Shown here: positions 29,232 through 39,738 of the stretch, in pieces | How positions within the stretch are numbered: position 1 is the first letter of the stretch | Layout: every line of letters begins with the position of its first letter | From: Ornithinimicrobium sp. CNJ-824 | GTDB taxonomy: Bacteria > Actinomycetota > Actinomycetes > Actinomycetales > Dermatophilaceae | DNA: 64,000 nucleotides | Direction: 5' to 3' | NCBI RefSeq assembly: GCF_001942405.1 | Contig: NZ_MKKA01000004.1 | Location: 32,194-96,193, forward strand | The notes under the pieces: generated by a model | What the model was told of the DNA's origin: nothing | The model's input: the letters and a program-made list of their open reading frames with translations, nothing else | Databases searched by the model: none | Made by a program: the position numbers and the translations under genes

Positions 29232-30106
29232 TCAGCGGCGTTCGATGCCGGGCTGCCGCGCCTGCGCCATCCCCTCCAGCCGGGCGATCCGCTGGTCCAT
29301 CGGCGGGTGGGTGGCGAAGATCTTGCCGACGTCCTTGGCCCGGAACGGGTTGGCGATCATCATGTGCGCCGCGTTCTGGAGCCGGGGCTCTGGCGGCAGC
29401 GGCGCCCGCGCGGTGCCGGCCTCGAGCTTGCGCAGCGCGGAGGCCAGGGCCAAGGGGTCGCCGGTGAGGGCGGCGCCGTCCTCGTCGGCGTCGTACTCCC
29501 GGGTCCGGGAGATGGCCAGCTGGATGACCGTGGCCGCGAACGGGGCGAGCAGTGCCATCGCCAGCATCGCCAGCGGGTTGCCGCCGTTGCCCCGGCCGGC
29601 CCCGCCGAAGAAGAGCATCATCTGGGCCACGGAGGTGATCACGCCGGCGATCCCGGCGGCCACCGAGCTGGTGAGGATGTCCCGGTTGTAGACGTGCATG
29701 AGCTCGTGCCCGAGGACGCCGCGCAGCTCGCGCTCGTCGAGCAGGTGCAGGATCCCCTCGGTGCAGCACACCGCGGCGTTCTCCGGGTTGCGGCCGGTCG
29801 CGAAGGCGTTGGGCGCGGCGGTCGGGCTGACGTAGAGCCGGGGCATGGGCTTGCCGGCCTGGGCGGAGAGCTCCTCGACGATCCGGTACATCTGCGGCTG
29901 CTGCTCGGGGGTGACCGGCTGCGCACGCATCGCCCGGATGGCCAGCTTGTCGGAGTTCCAGTAGCTGTAGAAGGTCGTGCCCAGGCCGATCAGGCGAACA
30001 GCCAGATGTAGCGTCCTGCGCCCACGACCGCGCCCAGCCCGAGGAAGAGCGCCATGATGGCGCCGAAGAGCAGCGCGGTCTTGGCGCCGTTGAAGTGGTT
30101 GTGCAT
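29232..30106 (-). CDS. htpX: M48 family zinc metalloprotease HtpX (one apparent frameshift)
   Basis: Membrane protease of about 290 residues involved in quality control of membrane proteins. Zinc site HELMH in [16 protein letters not shown], third ligand Glu in [13 protein letters not shown]; hydrophobic segments near the N-terminus and in the middle. The frame breaks near 29993, where TTCGCCTGATC is read and TTCGCCCTGATC is expected, after GRYIWLF; downstream [16 protein letters not shown] is the normal continuation. Start ATG 30106. Sequence error likely. It lies after the anti-sigma gene convergently and before nuoN on the same strand as the nuo genes. Confidence 0.9.
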
Positions 30107-30170
30107 GTCGGGTCCAACGTCTGTCCCGGCCCCCCGTGTTCCGCCGGGGCGGCCCCCGTCCGGCGACGGT

Positions 30171-31729
30171 TCAGAGCACGCCGACGGGGGTGATGCTGCC
30201 CACGACGACGACCGCGGTCAGGACGGCGACCAGGACGCCCTCACGCACCGGGACCCTCGGGCGGGCCGCGCCCTCCTGGGCGTCGTCGACCGCCGGGCGG
30301 TCCGCACCCTCCTGGGCGTCGTCACCGTCCCCGTCGGCCCCGTCGCCGGGCGAGGTGGCCTGCACGGCCTGGGCCGGGTCGGGCGTCTGCAGCAGCACCG
30401 CGACCCAGCGGACGTAGACGGCGATGCCCAGGGCCACGTTGAGGGCGGCCACCACCGCCAGCCACCAGGTGCCGTCCGCCGCGACCGGGCGCAGGGCGAC
30501 GATCTTGGCGACCAGCCCGAGCACGGCCGGCGGCAGACCGGCCAGGGTCAGCAGCGCCAGGGCCAGCGGCAGCCCCAGCAGCGGACGGGTCCGCACGAGG
30601 CCGCGGTGGGCGGTCATCGCCGTCCCCGGGCCGGTGGTCACCGGACCACCGGTCGCCGGCCGGGCCACCGCCACCACGACGACGAGTGCGAGCAGCGTGC
30701 CGACGACGTAGACGACCAGGTAGGACCCCGCGGCGTGCACCGCCCGGGAGGACAGGGCCGCCAGCGGCAGCAGCACCCAGCCCGCCTGCGCCACCGTGGA
30801 CCAGGCGAGCAGCCGCACGGTGTCGACCTGGCCCAGCGCCACGAGGTTGCCCACGGTCATCGACAGGGCGGCGAGCAGGGCCACCGCCAGCAGCGTCGTG
30901 CCGTCCACCGTCCCCAGCGCGCGGACGAGGACGACCAGTCCGCCGAGGGCGGCGACCTTGGAGACGGTCGCGAGGTATGCCGTCACGGGCAGGGCGCCCG
31001 CGCGTAGGTGACGGGGGTCCAGGCGTGGAAGGGGACGGCGGACACCTTGAACGCCAGGCCGGCCAGCAGCAGCACCGCCGCGACCGCGAGCAGCCCGGTG
31101 TCGTCGGTGGTGGGGACGGCCAGCAGGGCCGTCCCCGTGGCGGCGACCCAGAAGGCCGCGCCGAGGGCCATGAGCCCGAACGAGACGAGCGAGGTGGTCA
31201 GCAGCGAGACGGCCCCGTCGACCGCCCCGGCACGGCCGCCGGAGGTCCACCGCGGGTCGGCCAGGACGACCAGGGCCACCGTCGGCAGCGTCGCCAGCTC
31301 GAGGGCGACCAGCAGCGTGCCGAGGTCGCCGGCCGCGGGGACGGCGGCGGCGCCGGCGGTCGCCCCCAGGACCAGTGCTGCCACGACGGGCGTCCGGCCC
31401 ACGCCGGAGGGCTGGCGCCAGTCGTCCCAGGCGAGCACGAGGACGACGAGCCCGCCCAGCAGCGCGGTCAGCTGCAGCACCGAGGTCAGCCGGTCGGCGG
31501 TGTAGAGGCACTCACCCGACGGCAGGCAGAACGCCGTGCGGGCGTCGCCGGCGACCAGTCCGAGACCGGGCCAGGTGCCCAGCGCCCCGGCGAGCAGGCC
31601 ACCGCCGGCGACCAGCAGGTGCGGCTCCCGCCGGCCGGGGACGGCGGCGTCCAGGAGCAGGACGAGGACCGCGGCGACGAGGGGCGCGAGCACCGGGAGG
31701 GTGGCGACGAGGTCGAGCTCGAGGGTCAT
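30171..31729 (-). CDS. nuoN: NADH-quinone oxidoreductase subunit N (one apparent frameshift)
   Basis: Antiporter-like proton-pumping subunit of complex I. The N-terminal part carries the conserved AFKVSAVPFHAWTPVTY and the C-terminal part TVSKVAALGGLVVL, LAWSTVAQAGWVLLPLA and AGLPPAVLGLVAK. The frame shifts near 30998 (after VTYAR), probably by loss of one G in a G run. About 520 residues corrected. The C-terminus has a repeated acidic tail DDAQEGA. ATG 31729 overlaps the nuoM stop in ATGA. Confidence 0.9.
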
Positions 31730-33332
31730 CGGGCCAGCACCGCCTCGACCGCCGGGGCGGTGACGGCCAGGAGCAGGTGGGGCAGCACGCCGAGCAGGAG
31801 GACGAGGACCCCCAGGATGCGCACAGACAGCCGTTCGGTGAGCACGGCGTCGGGGATGCGCGGCTCGACCCGTTCACCGGCCCACGCCTCCTTGAGCACG
31901 CGGGCCCCGTAGGCCACGGCGAGCACGGCGCCGACGGCGGCGGCCACGGCATACCCCTGGAACCAGGTCTGCGGACGTCCTTCGGCCGGGGCCCAGGCGG
32001 CGTAGACGGCACCGATCTCCCCCCAGAAGCCGGCCAGTCCGGGCAGTCCCATCGCCGCCGCCATCCCCAGGACGAGGGCGGCGCCCAGGCGCGGGCTGAC
32101 CTCGCGCAGCGCCGCCCGGGCCACGGTGAGGTCGGCCGAGCCCCACCGGTGCTTGAGCCCGCCGACGACGACGAACAGCAGCGCGGAGATCAGGCCGTGG
32201 GCCACGTTGCCGAAGAGCGCTGCCTGCAGGCCGGTCTCCGTGCCGGTGGCCAGGGCGAGGACCACGAAGCCGAGGTGGGCGACCGAGGCCCAGGCGATCA
32301 GCCGTTTGAGGTCGCGCTCGACGAGGCAGGCCAGGCCCGCCCAGAGGATGCCGATGACCGCCAGCCCGCCGAGGAGGGGCGCGAGGGCGGCGAAGCCTCG
32401 GGGACGACCGGCACGACGAGCCGGACCATGCCGTACGTGCCCAGCTTGAGCAGGACCGCGGCCAGCAGCACCGACCCGGCGGTGGGCGCGGTGGCGTGCA
32501 CCCACGGCAGCCAGGTGTGCAGCGGCCACAGCGGCACCTTCAGCGCCAGGCCGGTGAGCAGCAGGGCGGCCAGCACGACCTGGGTGCGCGGTGCGATGCC
32601 CTGCCCCCTCAGGTCGGCCCAGACGGACAGGTCGGTGGTGCCGGTCGCCGCGGCGACCCCGAGCAGGCCGACGAGGACGAGCGTGGACCCGAGCACGGTG
32701 ACGAGCAGGAAGCGAAGCGCCGCCCCCTCCCGGTCGCTGCCCGGGTCGCCCCAGCGGGCCACGAGCACCCACATCGGCACGAGCACCAGCTCGAACCCGA
32801 CGAAGAACAGCAGCGCGTCGCCGGCGAGGAAGGCCACGAGCGCACCGAGCACCACGAGCAGCAGGGAGGCGTCGTATGAGGCCAGCCCCGGCACGTCGGT
32901 CCCCCGCAGGAGCGGGATGGGGGCCGTGGTGTCCAGCGTCTCCTCGTCGACGTCGACCCGGCGGTGGGGCGGGGGGACGTGCAGGTGCTGCAGCACCGCC
33001 ACCACGCCGACGACGGCGGTGAGCAGGACCAGGGGGATGCTGATCCCGTCCGCGGACAGCCGCAGCCAGACCCCCAGGCTGGGGATCCAGGAGACTTCCA
33101 GCTCGGGCCGGTGCAGCGCGGTCCCGGCCGATCCGACGGCCGACATCGCCGCCGCGGCGAGGGAGAGGGTGTGCACCGCCCGGTGGCCCGGCACGCTCGG
33201 CCACCGGTCCGCGGTGAGCAGGACGACCGCCCCGACCAGCAGCGGCCCGAGGGCCAGCAGCAGCCACCACGTGCCCAGGTCCGGGACGAGGCCGACGGCC
33301 TGCTCGAGCGCCGAGCGCAGCGAGCCGGTCAT
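31726..33332 (-). CDS. nuoM: NADH-quinone oxidoreductase subunit M (one apparent frameshift)
   Basis: Proton-pumping membrane subunit. Conserved features: LLFFVGFELVLVPMWVLV, the lysine helix LALKVPLWPLHTWLPWVHATAPTAGSVLLA and DLKRLIAWASVAHLGFVVLAL. The frame breaks near 32396 where GAGGCTTCGCC is read and GAGGCCTTCGCC is expected. About 535 residues when corrected. Start ATG 33332 overlaps the nuoL stop in ATGA. No sign of loss of pump residues. Confidence 0.93.
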
Positions 33333-35403
33333 GAGGTCACCACCGCCACGAGCACGACGAGCAGCATGCCGCCGAGCACCCCGGCCAGGGACGGGGTGAC
33401 GCGCCGCGGCGTCAGCAGGTCACCGGCCCGGCCGACGAGCCGGGCCCCCGCCCCGGCGCCACGCACCCAGGCGTCCAGCACCTCGCCGTCGAACCACGTG
33501 ACCGCCCGCGCCAGCGCCAGGACGGGCGTGGCGACCACGAGCCGGTAGGCGTAGTCGGCGCCCAGCCCCCGTTCGGCCGCCAGGCTCAGCCGGGCCGGGA
33601 CCCGGGCGGCCGCGTCCCGGGTGCGGACCCCGCGGGCGGCGAACCACACGGCCAGGGCGGCGGCGGCCATGAGGACGAGGGTGGCCAGGAGCAGCTGCAC
33701 GTTCAGATGCACGTCGGAACGCCACACGGGCAGCAGGGCCACGACCGAGCCCAGCAGGGTCATCAGCGTCAGCACGGTCGTCCCCAGCCGGGCGGAGGAG
33801 GTGATCGCGGCCTCGGCGCGCTCGACCCCCTCGGCCTCGTGCACGACCTGGGGCTCGTCGAAGAAGTCGTCGATCCGTTCCACCGGTCCGGCGTGGTAGG
33901 TCGCCGCGTGCTGCTGGGCCAGGGTCGGCCGGTCCAGGACCAGCCAGGCCCGCATGCAGTAGGCGGCGGTGAGAGGTGCCGATGCACCCACGGCGGCGAG
34001 CACCACGACCGAGGCCGGGCCGCCGGCCCCGACGGCGCCGGTCTCGGCGGTGCCGAGGACCAGCTCCTTGGAGACGAACCCGACGAAGGGAGGCACCCCC
34101 GCGAGGGCGAGGAGGCCCCAGGCGAACCGTCGCCGCAGCACGCGGTAGCGCCGACCGCCCGAGGCGACCACGGCCATCGCCGTGCCACCGACGAGGACGC
34201 CGAGCCACCCGGCCGAGAGGAAGAGCAGCGCCTTGAACCAGGCGTGCGCGAGCAGGTGCTGGGTCGCCGCGTCCGGACCCGTCTGCGGCGTCGCCGCCGC
34301 GAGGCGCCCAGCATGAGCGCCACCTGGCTGACGGTGGACCACGCCAGGAGGCGCTTGAGGTCGCCCTGGGCGAAGGCCAGCAGGGCGGCGCCCAGCATCG
34401 TCACGGCGGCGAGCACGGCGAGCAGCGTCCGGGCGGTGTCCGTCGCCGCCAGGAGGGGGAAGAGGTGGACGAGCACCACCGTGCCGGCGGCGACCATGGT
34501 CGCCGCGTGGATCAGCGCGGACGCCGGGGTGGGGCCCTCCATCGCGTCGGGGAGCCAGTCCTGGAAGGGGAACAGCGCCGACTTGCCGGCCACGCCGACG
34601 ACGAGCAGGACCATCGCTGCGGTGAGGGCCGGCCCCGGGGAGCCCGCCTCCCCGGCCACCTCGGCCACGCCCGACCAGTGCTCGACGATCCCGGTGAGCG
34701 AGGTCGTCCCGGCCCCGGCCGCGAGGACGACGAGCCCCAGGACGACACCCACGTCCGCGGTGCGGGTGACGAGCAGCGCCTTCAGCGCCGCCCGGCGGGC
34801 GGCGGCGCGGGTGGAGTGGTGACCGATGAGCAGGTAGGAGCACCAGCCCATCACCTCCCAGCCGACCAGGAGCAGCAGCACGTCGTCCGCAAGGACGGTC
34901 AGCAGCATGGCCGCGGTGAACGCGGCCACCGTGGCGGCGAAGACCGTGTAGCGCGGGTCGTACCAGAGGTACCACCGTCCGTAGACCTGCACGACCAGGG
35001 CGACGAGGGCCACCGCGACGGCGACCAGGCCCAGGGGCCAGTCCACCTGGAGTCCCAGGGGGACGGTCAGCTCGCCGAGCGGCAGCGCCCCGACCGACCC
35101 GGACACGTGCCGGCCGTCGACCCGGACGAGCACCACGAGCTGCCACAGCGCCGCGAGGAAGGTCACCAGCCCGCCGCCCACCCCGAGCCAGGCGGCCAGC
35201 CGGTTGGACCGGCCGCTGAGGGTGATCACCGCCAGCGCGGTGAGCGCCGGGACGGCGACCAGCCACTGCATCGGCGTGCCCCAGAAGTCGGGCACCCCGG
35301 GCAGGAAGGGCAGGTCGGGCATCGGCGGCAACGGCGGCAGCGGGATCTGCAGGTCGTCCCAGGACACGGTCGGGGCCGGTGGCGCGGCGGGCAGGCGGGT
35401 CAC
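33329..35403 (-). CDS. nuoL: NADH-quinone oxidoreductase subunit L (one apparent frameshift)
   Basis: Largest proton-pumping subunit with the lateral helix. Motifs: VGWEVMGWCSYLLIGH, GKSALFPFQDWLPDAMEGPTPASALIHAATMV and GDLKRLLAWSTVSQVALM. After that the frame shifts near 34305 (GGCGCCTCGCGG for GGCGCCCTCGCGG) and continues HAWFKALLFLSAG and LAGVPPFVGFVSKE. About 690 residues when corrected. GTG 35403 overlaps the nuoK stop in GTGA. The N-terminal 40 residues are Pro-rich. Confidence 0.93.
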
Positions 35404-35729
35404 GGCGTCGAGCTCCCGTCCTCGAGGGGCGCCGCGAGGTCGACGTGACCGCGTTCGCGGGAGAGGGCGAGGAAGACGGCCAGTGCCACGACCACCTCGG
35501 CCGCGGCGATGGTGATGAGGAACAGCGTCAGCACGGGCCCGGACGTGGCCGCCGCCGTGCCCTCCCCCACGGTGGTGGAGCCCACGGTGACGAGCAGGAG
35601 CCCCGCCGCCCCGAGGATGAGCTCGACCCCCACGAGGACGAGCACGGCGTGCCGGCGGGCGAGGATGCCGTAGACGCCCAGACCGGCGAGCACGGCGACG
35701 AGCACGGAGGGCAGCGCGGGATGGATCAC
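35400..35729 (-). CDS. nuoK: NADH-quinone oxidoreductase subunit K
   Basis: 109-residue three-helix subunit with the two membrane Glu positions in LVGVELILGAAGLLL and AAAEVVVALAVFLAL that are part of the proton path. GTG 35729, overlapping the nuoJ stop in GTGA. The C-terminus has a short acidic tail. Confidence 0.93.
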   Translation of the reverse strand: MIHPALPSVLVAVLAGLGVYGILARRHAVLVLVGVELILGAAGLLLVTVGSTTVGEGTAAATSGPVLTLFLITIAAAEVVVALAVFLALSRERGHVDLAAPLEDGSSTP

Positions 35730-36223
35730 GACCGCTTCCCCCCGCCCCGGGCGATCGCGACCCCGGCCACGAGCGCGAGCAGCAGCAGGGCCGAGAGCAG
35801 CTCGAAGGGCCAGACGTAGACCCCGAAGATCCCCTCGGCCACGCGGGCGTTGTCCGGGCCGGTCAGCTCGACCCGGTCCCGTCCGACGCTGCCGACCAGG
35901 GCCGTGCCCAGCAGCAGGGTCGTGGCCGCACCCACCACCGCGGCGCCCGCGCGCTGGCCCCCGGAGGTGACGACGGGCACCCCGCCGGCCCGGGTGAGCA
36001 TGAGCGCCACGAGGATGAGCACGACGACGGCACCGACGTAGACGAGCAGCTGCACCAGCGCGACGAGCTCGGCCCCCAGCACCAGGTAGCAGCCGGCGAG
36101 CCCCAGGAGGGCCACGACCAGCCACAGCGCCGCGTGCAGCACGCGGCCGGCCGTCACCGCGAGCAGGGCCGAGCCCGCGGTGAGCAGGCCGACGGCGAGG
36201 AAGAGCACGTCCAGACCGCTCAC
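35726..36223 (-). CDS. nuoJ: NADH-quinone oxidoreductase subunit J
   Basis: 165-residue membrane subunit with five helices, conserved [28 protein letters not shown] (the pi-bulge helix) and the C-terminal [24 protein letters not shown] 36223 overlaps the nuoI stop in GTGA. Confidence 0.93.
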   Translation of the reverse strand: MSGLDVLFLAVGLLTAGSALLAVTAGRVLHAALWLVVALLGLAGCYLVLGAELVALVQLLVYVGAVVVLILVALMLTRAGGVPVVTSGGQRAGAAVVGAATTLLLGTALVGSVGRDRVELTGPDNARVAEGIFGVYVWPFELLSALLLLALVAGVAIARGGGKRS

Positions 36224-36714
36224 CGCTCACCCCCCTCGTCCACGGTGCCGGGCCGGTGCCCCTCGGGGAGGGTGGCGGGCGGGACCTGCTCCATCCAGCC
36301 GCCGAGCCGTTCCTTGTCGTGGAGCAGGTTGCGGATGTCCCCCTCGGCGTAGGCGAACTCGGGGGCCCAGAAGAGGGCGTCGAAGGGGCACACCTCCACG
36401 CAGATCCCGCAGTACATGCACAGCGAGTAGTCGATCTCGAACCGGTCCAGCTTGTTGACCAGGCGGGGCCGTCCGCGCGGGGCGTCGCCCTCCTGCGGCA
36501 GCTCCTCCTTGTGGGAGTCGATGTAGATGCACCAGTCGGGGCACTCGCGGGCGCAGAGCATGCAGGAGGTGCAGTTCTCCTCGAGGAGCGCGATGACGCC
36601 GCGGGATCGCTCGGGCAGGGCCGGCTGCTCGTGCGGGTACTGCCGGGTGTGCGCACCCCGCGCGAGGACCCGGGCCGTCGTACGCAGCCCCTTGAGCAGA
36701 CCCTTGCCTCTCAC
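36220..36714 (-). CDS. nuoI: NADH-quinone oxidoreductase subunit I
   Basis: 164-residue 2[4Fe-4S] ferredoxin-like subunit that carries clusters N6a and N6b. Two complete motifs, [19 protein letters not shown] and [18 protein letters not shown]. The N-terminal amphipathic region is [18 protein letters not shown] 36714 overlaps the nuoH stop in GTGA. Its intact cluster ligands indicate selection for electron transfer even though nuoD-G are missing here. Confidence 0.96.
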   Translation of the reverse strand: MRGKGLLKGLRTTARVLARGAHTRQYPHEQPALPERSRGVIALLEENCTSCMLCARECPDWCIYIDSHKEELPQEGDAPRGRPRLVNKLDRFEIDYSLCMYCGICVEVCPFDALFWAPEFAYAEGDIRNLLHDKERLGGWMEQVPPATLPEGHRPGTVDEGGER

Positions 36715-37685
36715 TGCAGGACCACCACCCCGACGCCGGTCACGGCCAGCTGGAGGAGGGCCACGGGCAGCAGCACCAGCCAGGCGAAGCGCTGCAGCTG
36801 GTCCTCGCGCACGCGGGGCCAGGCCACCCGGAGCCAGAGGAAGACCACCCCCACGACCGCGGCCTTCAGCAGCGTCCAGAGCACGCCGACGACGGCGATC
36901 TCGTCCCAGGGGCCGCGCCAGCCGCCGAGGAACAGCACGGTGAACAGCAGCGCCATGACCACCATGCCGGCGTACTCCGCGAGCAGGAAGAAGGCGAAGC
37001 GCAGCCCGGTGTACTCGGTGAGCGGGCCGAAGACCACCTCGGAGTCGGCGATCGGGGCGTCGAAGGGGGTGCGCTGCAGCTCCGCGACGCTGGCGGCGAG
37101 GAAGACGAGGGCCGCCGGCGCCTGCCACAGCAACCACCACCAGGACCACTCCTGGACGATGCCGGTCAGCGAGAGCGTGCCCGCGGCCATGGCCACGCTG
37201 GCCGCGGCGATGACCAGCGGCAGCTCGTAGGAGACCAGCTGGGCGCCGGCCCGCATGCCGCCGAGCAGGGAGTACTTGTTGCCGCTTCCCCAGCCGGCCA
37301 TGAGGGTGCCGATGACGCCCACGCTGGTCACGGCCAGCACGAGCAGGAGCGAGCCGGGCACGTCGGCGGCCACCCAGGCCGCGCCGAAGGGGATGACGGC
37401 GAGCGCCACGAGATAGGGGATCAGCGCCACGGCCGGGGCCAGCCGGAACACCGGACGGTCAGCCGCCGCCGGGGTGACGTCCTCCTTCTGGACGAACTTG
37501 ATGCCGTCGGCGACCAGCTGGAGGATCCCGTGGGGGCCGGCCTCCATCGGGCCCAGACGTCCCTGCATGTGACCCATCACCTTGTGCTCCAGCTGGCCCA
37601 GGGCCAGGGGCATGGTGAGGAAGACCGCGAGGACCACCGCGGCCTTCAGGGCGACCTCGACGAGGAGGGGGAGCTCGGACGGCAT
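36711..37685 (-). CDS. nuoH: NADH-quinone oxidoreductase subunit H
   Basis: 324-residue membrane subunit that forms the quinone chamber. Conserved ERK-like start [46 protein letters not shown] and [31 protein letters not shown]. First gene of the nuoHIJKLMN run, all with 4-nt overlaps. ATG 37685 has AGGGTGG upstream, which could be either a ribosome site or a TAGGGT -10 box. The Glu/Arg of the quinone site appear conserved. Confidence 0.95.
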   Translation of the reverse strand: MPSELPLLVEVALKAAVVLAVFLTMPLALGQLEHKVMGHMQGRLGPMEAGPHGILQLVADGIKFVQKEDVTPAAADRPVFRLAPAVALIPYLVALAVIPFGAAWVAADVPGSLLLVLAVTSVGVIGTLMAGWGSGNKYSLLGGMRAGAQLVSYELPLVIAAASVAMAAGTLSLTGIVQEWSWWWLLWQAPAALVFLAASVAELQRTPFDAPIADSEVVFGPLTEYTGLRFAFFLLAEYAGMVVMALLFTVLFLGGWRGPWDEIAVVGVLWTLLKAAVVGVVFLWLRVAWPRVREDQLQRFAWLVLLPVALLQLAVTGVGVVVLQ

Positions 37686-37692
37686 CGGCGCC

Positions 37693-37698
37693 ACCCTA
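37693..37698 (-). promoter_or_regulatory. Candidate -10 box (or ribosome site) of nuoH
   Basis: TAGGGT lies exactly 7 nt before the nuoH ATG, the same element and spacing as before nuoA. If it is a -10 box both genes have leaderless mRNAs; if it is read as AGGGTGG it is a ribosome site. Confidence 0.4.
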
Positions 37699-37748
37699 AC
37701 CAAGTCCACCGACGCCGCGCTGACCCCGCGCCGGGCCCGGCAGGCCGG

Positions 37749-38135
37749 CTAGCGACGGGAGGGCATCTCGTGGCGGTAGGTCCAGGAGGTCAGGGCCGTG
37801 CCGAGCATGACCACGAGGACGCCGAGGAAGATGTGCAGCGCCCGCTGGTCGGTCTCCCCCAGGGCGAACTGGACGGTGACCGCCAGGGCGAGCAGCACGG
37901 CCAGGGTGGTGTTCACGGGGCCGGCGGACCGTCGCAGGAGGAGGTAGACGAGCGCGGACAGGACCGCCGCGGCGAGGGTGACCCAGGCACCGACCTGGTG
38001 GTGGCGCAGGTACCGGTCCTGCCCGTCGAGGAAGGCGGCGGCCCAGCCGGCCTGGCCGATGAGACAGCTGAGCACCACGGTCACCGCGCTGCGCAGCACG
38101 ATCAGATGGGGGTGGGGCATCGCCGGCAGACGCAT
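37749..38135 (-). CDS. Four-helix membrane protein, function unknown
   Basis: 128-residue integral membrane protein with four hydrophobic segments. Polar positions within the membrane region include His-His in RYLRHHQVGAWV and a His in RALHIFLGVLVV, a layout seen in heme-binding helices of cytochrome b561 or heme A synthase-like proteins; heme binding here is inference. ATG 38135. It sits 63 nt upstream of nuoH on the same strand, in the place where nuoG would be. Divergent from the PspC gene. Confidence 0.75.
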   Translation of the reverse strand: MRLPAMPHPHLIVLRSAVTVVLSCLIGQAGWAAAFLDGQDRYLRHHQVGAWVTLAAAVLSALVYLLLRRSAGPVNTTLAVLLALAVTVQFALGETDQRALHIFLGVLVVMLGTALTSWTYRHEMPSRR

Positions 38136-38198
38136 ACCGTCACTCTGGCAGAGACGTCGCGGTGGCAGACTGAAGACCCGTCGACGAAAGGCACCGTC

Positions 38199-38381
38199 AT
38201 GTCGAACACCCTGGTCCGTCCCCGTCGGGGCAAGATCATCGCCGGCGTCTGCGCCGCGCTGGCGGAACGCTTCGGCCTGCCGACGTTCCTGGTCCGGGTG
38301 GGCTTCGTCATCTTCGGGCTGGTCGGCGTCGGCGAGCTCGTCTACCTCGCCCTGTGGATCATCATCCCCAAGGAGCGCTGA
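38199..38381 (+). CDS. PspC domain protein
   Basis: 60-residue protein with the PspC fold: basic start RPRRGKIIAGVCAALAERFGLPTFLVRVGFVIFG and a second hydrophobic helix ending WIIIPKER. PspC proteins act in membrane stress response. ATG 38199 has GAAAGG. Its end overlaps the convergent CoA-transferase gene by 20 nt. It is the only plus-strand gene inside the nuo cluster. Confidence 0.88.
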   Translation: MSNTLVRPRRGKIIAGVCAALAERFGLPTFLVRVGFVIFGLVGVGELVYLALWIIIPKER

Positions 38382-39213
38382 CCGCCGACAGCGGCACGTC
38401 GTGCTCGGCGGCCCACGTCGCCCACTCCTGGGCCGTCCGTCGGCTGAACACCTCCGCGAAGGCCTCGTGGGTGGTCTCCACCCCCAGGGCCTCAGCGGTC
38501 CGACGCAGGAAGTGCGGCTCGAGCGCGGCGAGGGCGACGTGCCCCTCCGCGGCCGGGTACACCGCATACCCCGGCAGGCCCCCGCCCAGCAGACCCCCGG
38601 GGGCGGTGAGACCCCGGACGGCCGGCTCGGCCATCGCCGCGGCCGCGTCCTCGAGGGCGACCTCCCGCCGTGACCCCACCCCTGTGCGCGTGCGCCGCAG
38701 CAGGGCGGCCAGTGCCTCCCCGACCGCCCGTTCGGCCCCGTGGAGGTCGGCGACCAGCGTGGCCGGCAGGTGCGGGGGACGCACCAGGCCGACCGCCGCC
38801 TGGTAGGTCAGGTCGTGGCCGGGCAGCTCGGCCCGCCGCCCCGGGGAGCCCACCACGTCCACCTGGCACAGGCGGGGATGACGTTCGTGCAGCGTCCCGA
38901 AGTCCAGACCGAGCCGTCGCAGCGCCGACGGCCGGGACGAGGTGATCAGCACGTCGGCGTCGGCCAGCAGGGTGTCCAGCCGCTCCCGGGCGTCCTCCCG
39001 CTTGAGGTCGAGCGTGACCAGTTCCTGGCCGCGGTGCAGGTCGGCGTACCAGTCCGGCTGGTAGTGCTCCAGCGGGTCGCCACCGGGCGGCAGCACGGTC
39101 GTGACCTGCGCCCCGAGACCGGCCAGGCGCGCCGCGGCGAGCGGCCCCGGCAGGTTGACGGCGACCGTGACGACCTTGGTGCCCTGCAGCGGCGGGTCGT
39201 CCGGCAGCGTCAC
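38362..39213 (-). CDS. CaiB/BaiF-type CoA-transferase, short form
   Basis: 283-residue protein of the family III CoA-transferases (alpha-methylacyl-CoA racemase-like): GTKVVTVAVNLPGPLAAARLAGLGA, DADVLITSSRPSALRRLGLD, LTYQAAVGL, and ADLHGAERAVGEALAALL with the candidate catalytic Asp. Usual family members have about 380 residues, so this one lacks parts of the C-terminal region. GTG 39213 overlaps the corrected nuoC stop in GTGA, so the gene is placed exactly where nuoD is expected. A role related to complex I is unlikely; it may be a replacement event. Confidence 0.82.
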   Translation of the reverse strand: MTLPDDPPLQGTKVVTVAVNLPGPLAAARLAGLGAQVTTVLPPGGDPLEHYQPDWYADLHRGQELVTLDLKREDARERLDTLLADADVLITSSRPSALRRLGLDFGTLHERHPRLCQVDVVGSPGRRAELPGHDLTYQAAVGLVRPPHLPATLVADLHGAERAVGEALAALLRRTRTGVGSRREVALEDAAAAMAEPAVRGLTAPGGLLGGGLPGYAVYPAAEGHVALAALEPHFLRRTAEALGVETTHEAFAEVFSRRTAQEWATWAAEHDVPLSAVSAPWG

Positions 39214-39738
39214 CGTGGGCCCCACGACGGTCGGGCACCCCCGGCGGCAGCAGCCGACGGCGGGACGGCGAGCGCCTCGCCCCCGACCCCTCGCCCGGTT
39301 CCTTGGCGCCCGGCCACGCCTTGGACGCCCGGGCCGCCAGCACGAAGCTCTTGCGCAGCGGGGTCCCCTCGAACCCCTCGGGCAGCAGCAGCGGACGCAG
39401 CCCCTCCCCCGTCCCGTCGTCGAACCCTTCGAGGTCCAGCCCGAACATCTCGTGCGTCTCCCGCTCGTGCCAGCCGGCGCCGGGGAAGATCCGCGTGACC
39501 GACCCGAGCCGCTGGCCGTCGGGGACCCTCGTGGTGAGCAGCACCCGCCGCAGGCGCCCTCGCCGTGCCGCACGTCGATCAGGTGGCAGAGGACGTCCAG
39601 GCCCGGGCCGTGCTCGTCGGTGGCGTCGGTCTCGTCGACGGCCGAGAGCCAGTCGAAGAAGGCATACCCCTCGTCGCGGGCGGCGCGCACCGCCGCGACC
39701 CACTCCCCCGGCCGGACCCGCCGGCGCTCGACGCTCAC
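39210..39738 (-). CDS. nuoC: NADH-quinone oxidoreductase subunit C (two apparent frameshifts)
   Basis: NuoC binds NuoB and NuoD in the peripheral arm. Recognised by [52 protein letters not shown] and [24 protein letters not shown]. Frame breaks near 39554 (GGCGCCTGCGG for GGCGCCCTGCGG) and in the G run at 39280-39284. After both corrections the gene stops at TGA 39210-39212 and overlaps the CoA-transferase GTG by 4 nt. The length is then about 177 residues. GTG 39738 overlaps the nuoB stop in GTGA. Confidence 0.85.

Noticed and set aside
30171..35403. Decay of the complex I pump genes nuoL, nuoM and nuoN
   Set aside because: Each has a single one-base break and otherwise full conservation; the same type of lesion is found in unrelated essential genes.
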